A DNA stretch of 64,000 nucleotides from Armillaria gallica. Its lineage: Eukaryota; Basidiomycota; Agaricomycetes; Agaricales; Physalacriaceae. The first letter of the stretch is position 1. Each line of letters starts with the position of its first letter. The translations under genes were made by a program, and so were the position numbers. The notes below the pieces were generated by a model, which saw only the letters and a list, made by a program, of their open reading frames with translations, was not told the DNA's origin and did no database searches. Shown here one piece after another: positions 58,613-64,000 of this stretch. The stretch spans positions 689,501 through 753,500 of the forward strand of contig JBANDB010000019.1 in assembly GCA_037576215.1 (NCBI GenBank), written 5' to 3'.

Positions 58613-58983
58613 TACTGTATAATTACGATCACAGCGAATGACCTGTGACCTGTGACACCCCTGGACCTTATCGAATTAACGAATGCGGGCGTTGGGACTG
58701 TGACATTCGTGAAAAGTCTGAATGATTTTCTTATCCGAATAGAATATTACCCAATACGCAGCCGAAAATCGACATACATTAAGGATGTACTGATACAAAA
58801 AGAGTAAAATAGGGCGAAAATACAGAATTCTGACACTTTTTGCGTAAATAAGGTACTTTTTGGGACTTGTGACCCCCAAACCTATCCGAATGAGGCCTTC
58901 GGACGTGTGACAGGTGGTTATTTTACGAATACGAATGAGGCTGCTGGACATGTGACATTCGTACTGAACGTAATTATACAGTA
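58613..58983 (-). mobile_element. MITE family A copy 2, 371 bp
   Basis: An inverted copy of 55213-55584 with the same TACTGTATAATTACG ends and TA borders. Differences are scattered single bases and a few short indels. Confidence 0.88.
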
Positions 58984-59100
58984 ATGCCACGTCCAGCCAT
59001 ACTGCTGCAAGATGCGTGATTTATTTCGGAACAACTTTATGTCGACGGAAACGAGCGGCTCGCTAAATACAAACACAGAAAAATGGGCACTAGAAATTCC

Positions 59101-59735
59101 GCGTGGTCACCTGCGTGGTACCACGCTGGCGTGGTGCGTGGCCACGCAGCCACGCATTATTAGTGAAACTCTAGTTGAACTCAACTTCATTTTCGTATAT
59201 ATACTGCGTAATGCCCAGAAAGCCTTCATAAAGATATTCTCATGTTTATTTTGCTTTCTTTTGCGAACGGTCTCCAGAAAACATACCCTGGTTAGAAATT
59301 TACTTCAGGATTCAATTTAGCCTATTATAGTAATCAGACCTTCGATGTCGCTTTCATACTATGATACGTAGACACTATTGTATCTTACATGCATGTATCT
59401 ATGATCTTGAGAACGATAAACACCAGAAATTACTTACTCTATCATGTTTCGGGCTTGAAGTCGTCATCCAAAGATGTCGCAACACTATGACCATCAATTC
59501 AATGCCGACTTCATGTCAATTCCTCCTTGATTGCTCCAATAATGACCAAATTGATAACTTAATTCCCACCAGAATAGCTCTTCGTCATGTACAGAAATAC
59601 CTTGGACCACGCAGGTGACCACGCAGCCACGCAACCACGCAACCACGCAGGCACACCATGCAGGCTGACCACGCACAGCCACGCTGATTTACCACGCAGC
59701 CACGCGGACCACGCAGGCACCACGCATGGTTTCTC
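59101..59735. repeat. CCACGC-repeat region with 18-bp inverted termini
   Basis: GCGTGGTCACCTGCGTGG (59101-59118) and its exact complement (59607-59624) face each other. Each adjoins clusters of CCACGCA(G) units, with about 12 units in 59607-59735. The middle is AT-rich and non-coding. The same octamer cluster recurs at 63246-63320. Confidence 0.6.
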
Positions 59736-59799
59736 GCTGATATTAGGACATTAATGCATTGGTGAAAGGTTATAATAATGACTTAATTGTGCGACAAGT

Positions 59800-60634
59800 C
59801 AAGGGGGCGGCGGGATTCAAAAAAGACACATGGCGTACATTTTCGCGTTTAAGGTCAGCACCCCCCTCCTTCCTAATTTGGTAGTAATATATCCATTTTG
59901 GGAAGATAAATCTACAGCTTTCCGTCTCTGCGAAACTCAAAATCCAACATTTCTTTTGCAATCGTCGTCACAGAACCACTCATTAGCAGGATTTTCAAGA
60001 AGCCCTTGACACAATAGATGATACTTTGAGAGATATAAGACACAGTGAGGAGCAGTAAACAATGCCAGATCTTACCTTCAAGTAGCACCCTGGACAGCTA
60101 CATGTCAAGAGCTCCAACACGACAATTACCAGATCACATTCATCACAAATATACAGTCTGCTGAACCCTGGACTGGCATCGAAGTCTGCTCTCTTCCGTT
60201 TCTGTGAAGAATGCAAAGTGCGTAGCCATGAGCCCACTGCTCAACGCATCGAACGCGGTCTAAGGGAAAGGCAAAGGGTCAGAAAGATGCTGTACCCACG
60301 CTAAGTCTGTTCTCACCGGTGCTGTATTATTCTTCTTCCCCATCAAGTTGTGATGACCGCGGTATCCTAGAAGCGGAACGCGGCCCGAACTCGTTGACTC
60401 AGCCATGCGATTACTATATTTGCTCAATCTGTGTTCCTGGCCGTGCCCAGCCGTGGCAATCCAATGTAAATTGCACTAAATGTTGTCTCGCACGGAAATT
60501 GACTGCAAGCTAGCGGTTTTGCATGCAGAATATATCATTTCAGAGAAGGCAGTCAGTTTTGCGTTTAAGGTCCGAACCCCTCCCCCCCTCCCCCCCCTCC
60601 CTATGTGCCGGATTTTAGCCACGCCGCCCCCTTG
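59800..60634. mobile_element. hAT-like non-autonomous element, 835 bp
   Basis: The ends CAAGGGGGCGGCG and CGCCGCCCCCTTG are exact 13-bp inverted repeats. They are flanked by the 8-bp duplication CGACAAGT (59792-59799 and 60635-60642). An 8-bp duplication and CA-G-rich ends fit the hAT superfamily. Inside, GCGTTTAAGGTC recurs at about 59846 and 60561, next to C-rich runs. No transposase is encoded. Confidence 0.75.
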
Positions 60635-60642
60635 CGACAAGT

Positions 60643-61229
60643 CATCTTTTAGCCTGCGATTGACTGTTACCAAATATAGCAGCCATTCTTGTTAAATCTT
60701 GGCTCGGTCAAATGCAACCCCACATTGTGTACATTACTTCTATTTCCTTGTCTAACAGGTTTTCAGGCTTCTTTATACTCTTAAGATATCTCCAAAATTA
60801 TTCTCTTGTTCAAGCATGCTGTCAGAGCTGCATAATCCATGTAAAACACTGCGATATTGGCCAAATTTCGAAGAACTTGGATAATATAAGTACATAGCAG
60901 GTATATTTTGACCACGGAAACACTTCGAATCGAACAAGATAACTGAAAGCGAGTCAGATTAATTGTGATCAAGTTCTGATGTAAGTTATTACCAAGTTAT
61001 CAAATCTGGCGACGTTTCTTGAGGATTGGCCATGGCCTTGGCTCGGAGTAATCCTTAGGCTCCCTAGTAGCAGACCGTTTGTGCGGCTCCTTCATTCGAT
61101 TCTCATGAGTAGTCCCATCCTCATACACATAGTGAGGTCCTGGCTAAAGTTCAGATATCAGCATCGCACTGCCCGCTGTCAATAACAAAAGAATATCTTA
61201 CTTCTACTTCGGATTCTGTTCCAAATCTA
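60643..61229. other. Non-coding stretch
   Basis: Nothing recognisable between the hAT-like element and MITE family B copy 2. Confidence 0.4.
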
Positions 61230-61716
61230 TACTGTACTATTTCAACTGTAAGTTCAGTCACTGTTTAATTTTGTTAGGTGTTATGACAGTATTTCATCGG
61301 GTTGTCAGTTCAGACACTGATGTTAGGTGTTAGGACTTACCAGTTCAGTTCAGTTCAGTTCAGCTGGCATGGCTTGAGCTTCAGTGAGCTGAATTGCAAA
61401 ACCTTAGTACATGTAGTACCATACTCTCAGTCCTTTACCAGAATCTGCTTAAGTGTTTTAAGGATAACTGGCATGACACTAAGTTTTGGGAGCAGGAACC
61501 TGGAAGATCAGGAGGAAGCCAGATTTACATACATTATTGTACAATTATTGTAGTTATGCACAAAAAAATAGATTTAAGAGGCAAATTTTAGCCCTATTTT
61601 GGTTTGCACAGATGTCAGTTCAGACCCCTCTGTTAGGTGTTAGGACATATGAAATAGGTTCAGTTCAGAGTCCGTTGTTAGGCGTTAGGTGAACTTACGG
61701 TTGAAATAGTACAGTA
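61230..61716. mobile_element. MITE family B copy 2, about 487 bp, TA-flanked
   Basis: The ends TACTGTACTATTTCAACTGTAA and TTACGGTTGAAATAGTACAGTA match those of 52843-53377. Inside, GTTAGGTGTTA(G/T)GAC occurs three times and CAGTT is repeated about five times near 61342-61365. It has no coding capacity, but its end supplies the last codons of the neighbouring minus-strand gene. Confidence 0.7.
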
Positions 61717-62761
61717 ATCATCGTCATGATCTGTTGAATAAGGATACCAATTGTCCTGATGACACCCTACATCGAGGCCCCATTGTTGATTACCCGCAAC
61801 ACCTGCCCCTTCACTCTGGCTGAATAACCGAAACTCGAATAATTCATGTGCTTCGAGGTCAATGTCGACAATTGTTAAATTAGTACCCATATGCTCATCC
61901 ATGTACTCCCATGTCTTCTCTAAGAGAGTCAGCTGATTTTTGCGGTACTTGGATAAGAATGTGTCTTTGAGGCGACTATCCATGAGGAGAGTACGAGAAT
62001 GAGCCATTGGAAGCAAACCAATCCGGTCGAGGCGATGCTGTTTTGCTCCCGGAACCTTGTTATCGAACCACGTATTCAACGCTGCTTGGTCATCTTGAGA
62101 GATACCACCTGTTATAGGAACAACGGAGGAAAGGGGATCCTTTTTTTGTTTGAGTAGCCAACCCATTGCTGGGACATCGAGTTTTTTTGTAGCTTCAAAT
62201 GTGGTATGGTCAATATCGAGGCCCACTTCTCATGCAGTTTCTCACTCTTCATCAGATCAAGTGCCGTGTTTTTACCCGTGGGTGGTAGCTTGGGATTACT
62301 GGTAGCAGTGGATGCATTGCTAGCATGGAACTGAAGATATGTTCGTTCTTCTTCACTCTTTGTTTTCGGAGAACCATCTCGTACTAGCTGAGCAGAAATA
62401 GCCTTCGTGTCCGAGAGGGCTAATGAAGCTTTGACTTCTGGATTGGACGCTTCACTTGCCTTGGGATTCTGCGAAGGATTTTCCAGTCGTTTCACCGGGT
62501 TTGGTACGTAACATTGTACATTGCCTAGAAAGCACATCTATTGCTGTGAAGTGACGAGTCACAAAGTGTCTTACCGCTTGCATCCAAAACTGGAACGTCT
62601 GTGTGATGAAAATCCGTGGGGAAAAGCCCTCCTGCATTTGTTAGGTCTTCATTTTGATTTCCGTGCCGATTTTGGTCAAGCCTTCGATGTAAATATCGCT
62701 TGAATTTATCCTGGGAGGTGCGTATCATAATTAGCTCGTTGTCTATCTGAAAAGAGTACAT
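61678..62761 (-). pseudogene. Multi-exon gene of unknown function whose 3' end runs into a MITE
   Basis: Exon text on the minus strand: GGLFPTDFHHTDVPVLDAS to a donor at about 62575 (GTAAGA), an acceptor at about 62527, then NVQCYVPNPVKRLENPSQN and SEEERTYLQFHASNAS to KSEKLHEKW near 62225. A frame change follows, then GLDIDHTTFEATKKLDVPAMGW, ISQDDQAALNTWFDNKVPG and YMDEHMGTNLTIVDIDLEAHELFEF, ending with about a dozen residues read from the MITE. The protein is hydrophilic, with no recognised domain or membrane segment. Coding character is clear, but the frame change suggests decay or an unrecognised intron. Confidence 0.5.
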
Positions 62762-62779
62762 ACAAGGAGCGTAAACATG

Positions 62780-63245
62780 GTCTATGAAGCTTCGTGGTTC
62801 CTAGGATAAACAGTAGCTTATGGGGGTGTCGAGTATAAAAAAAGGAGAGGTGAAATTCATAACATATTTTCGTAACCACTGTTAGACAGTAATTGCAACA
62901 AATGAAGTGCCTGAAATGAATCGGTTTCCATATTTCCATAGCAAAGCGGAACAGGAGAGAGACAGACTTAATAGTTACCGTTAAAGGTGCGAGTTAAAAG
63001 TCGCCTATTCCAAAGATGAGTTGCATGAAATGAAGAAAAGATTAAGCAACCGGCATAGAGAAAAAGATACACTAAGGTCAGAAATCTCACACAAATAGCA
63101 AAGGTAGCCCTTCACGGATTCACAATATTTATTAAGCATGTACAACAACAGTAGAAGAAAATGATCTACCAAACGTGAAGGCGAAAGAGAACTGAGCCCA
63201 TCGAGCGATGTTTGATGGGAGGTTGACTACCCCTGTGATTTGTCA
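62780..63245. other. Non-coding stretch
   Basis: Presumably the upstream region of the minus-strand gene; no other feature is seen. Confidence 0.4.
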
Positions 63246-63320
63246 ACCACGCTGATCTGACCACGCTGATCACATCAACCACGCAGCCACGCACCACGCA
63301 GCCACGCAGCCACGCAGAAA
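63246..63320. repeat. CCACGCAG tandem-like cluster
   Basis: About eight CCACGC units, spaced by AG or TGATCTGA-type spacers. They are like those at 59607-59735. Confidence 0.7.
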
Positions 63321-64000
63321 TCTTCTTGCCCCAGAAAAATGAGTATACCTCACGCGTGGAAGAAAAAGGGATGAATCATGATGTCCCTGCCTAGCAAAGA
63401 GATGATAGTAGCGACATTATAGTTTGGCGAGTTGAGCTTTTAGATCTATGCAAGAAATAACAAACTAGTCTATTCACATCAAATTTTAGGAAATGCGAAG
63501 AACAGTGCGCGTACATAGTGGATCTCGTATCAGCATAAGTAGTCATATTTATTTGCCGGGGCCTAAGTTAGCCTGTATTGAAAAGAGTTAGATCCACAGA
63601 ACGAAAGAAAATGCTACCTGAAGTCATTGAGTAAATGGTAACGTTAATGCCAGGTCTCGCAAGGACACTGTCGGGTGGCGGAATAGACAAGACAGACCAT
63701 GCAAGCATCAGATTATAGGTCTTCCACTGTCATGCATCTAAATTCTTAACTCGTGACCAGAAACAGAAGGCTCGAGAAATTTTGGATTACAATACACAGA
63801 AAGGAAATATAAATTGTTCGTACAGAAAGTCAGAATAGCTATCATTGGATCAAAGAGTGTTAACTTACAGTGAAGTACACGAATCCATCACATATCGCGC
63901 GTCAAGATGATACTGTAGACGACCGTGGGTGTCATCAAAAGTAGACGTATGCGGAAGAGTGTCATCGAGGAAGGGCTCAGAATCGGAACTCTACCCTGAC
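63321..64000. other. Non-coding window end
   Basis: No frame of useful length and no repeat was noticed. Confidence 0.4.

Overview
The window looks like repeat-rich DNA from a basidiomycete fungus, most likely an agaricomycete. Supporting this are small phase-0 introns of about 50-110 bp with GTRAGT donors, chromodomain Ty3/gypsy elements, decayed F-box/LRR-type genes, a DUF6589-like/RecQ-like gene pair and a deuterolysin (M35) protease gene. Placement below class level is not possible from this sequence alone.

Layout. 1-8345: a minus-strand Ty3/gypsy chromovirus (element 1), cut by the window start, with an intact 820-codon gag but a pol holding about fourteen in-frame TGA codons. 8552-20055: an F-box/LRR pseudogene split at 9101/17757 by a complete 8655-bp minus-strand Ty3/gypsy element (element 2; 525-bp LTRs, target duplication GCTTC). 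Element 2 carries an extra plus-strand gene between pol and its 3' LTR. 20309-22465: a minus-strand gene of about twelve phase-0 mini-exons, several of them duplicated, with a foldback element in one intron. 24317-24700: a 20-bp minisatellite. 25751-27337: an F-box gene with one TGA. 30001-32700: decayed F-box-type relics. 35107-35850: a short-chain dehydrogenase pseudogene. 37063-42860: a DNA transposon of about 5.8 kb with roughly 150-bp inverted repeats and 7-bp target duplications, carrying a DUF6589-like gene and a RecQ-like helicase gene tail to tail. 46619-48577: a five-exon gene of unknown function. 52800-63999: an M35 protease pseudogene, a fungal hypothetical gene, several TA-flanked MITEs, a hAT-like non-autonomous element, CCACGC repeats and a gene whose 3' end runs into a MITE.

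Themes. Most inactivating stops in the window are TGA where CGA (Arg) is expected, and about 20 of 23 differences between the element 2 LTRs are transitions at CpG sites. The region therefore appears to be a methylated, CpG-decaying transposon island. Both retrotransposons lack a tRNA-type primer site next to the 5' LTR. Each instead has an 11-13 nt sequence complementary to the predicted 5' end of its own transcript, which is the Tf1-type self-priming arrangement. All identifications are from reading the sequence; no database search was run.
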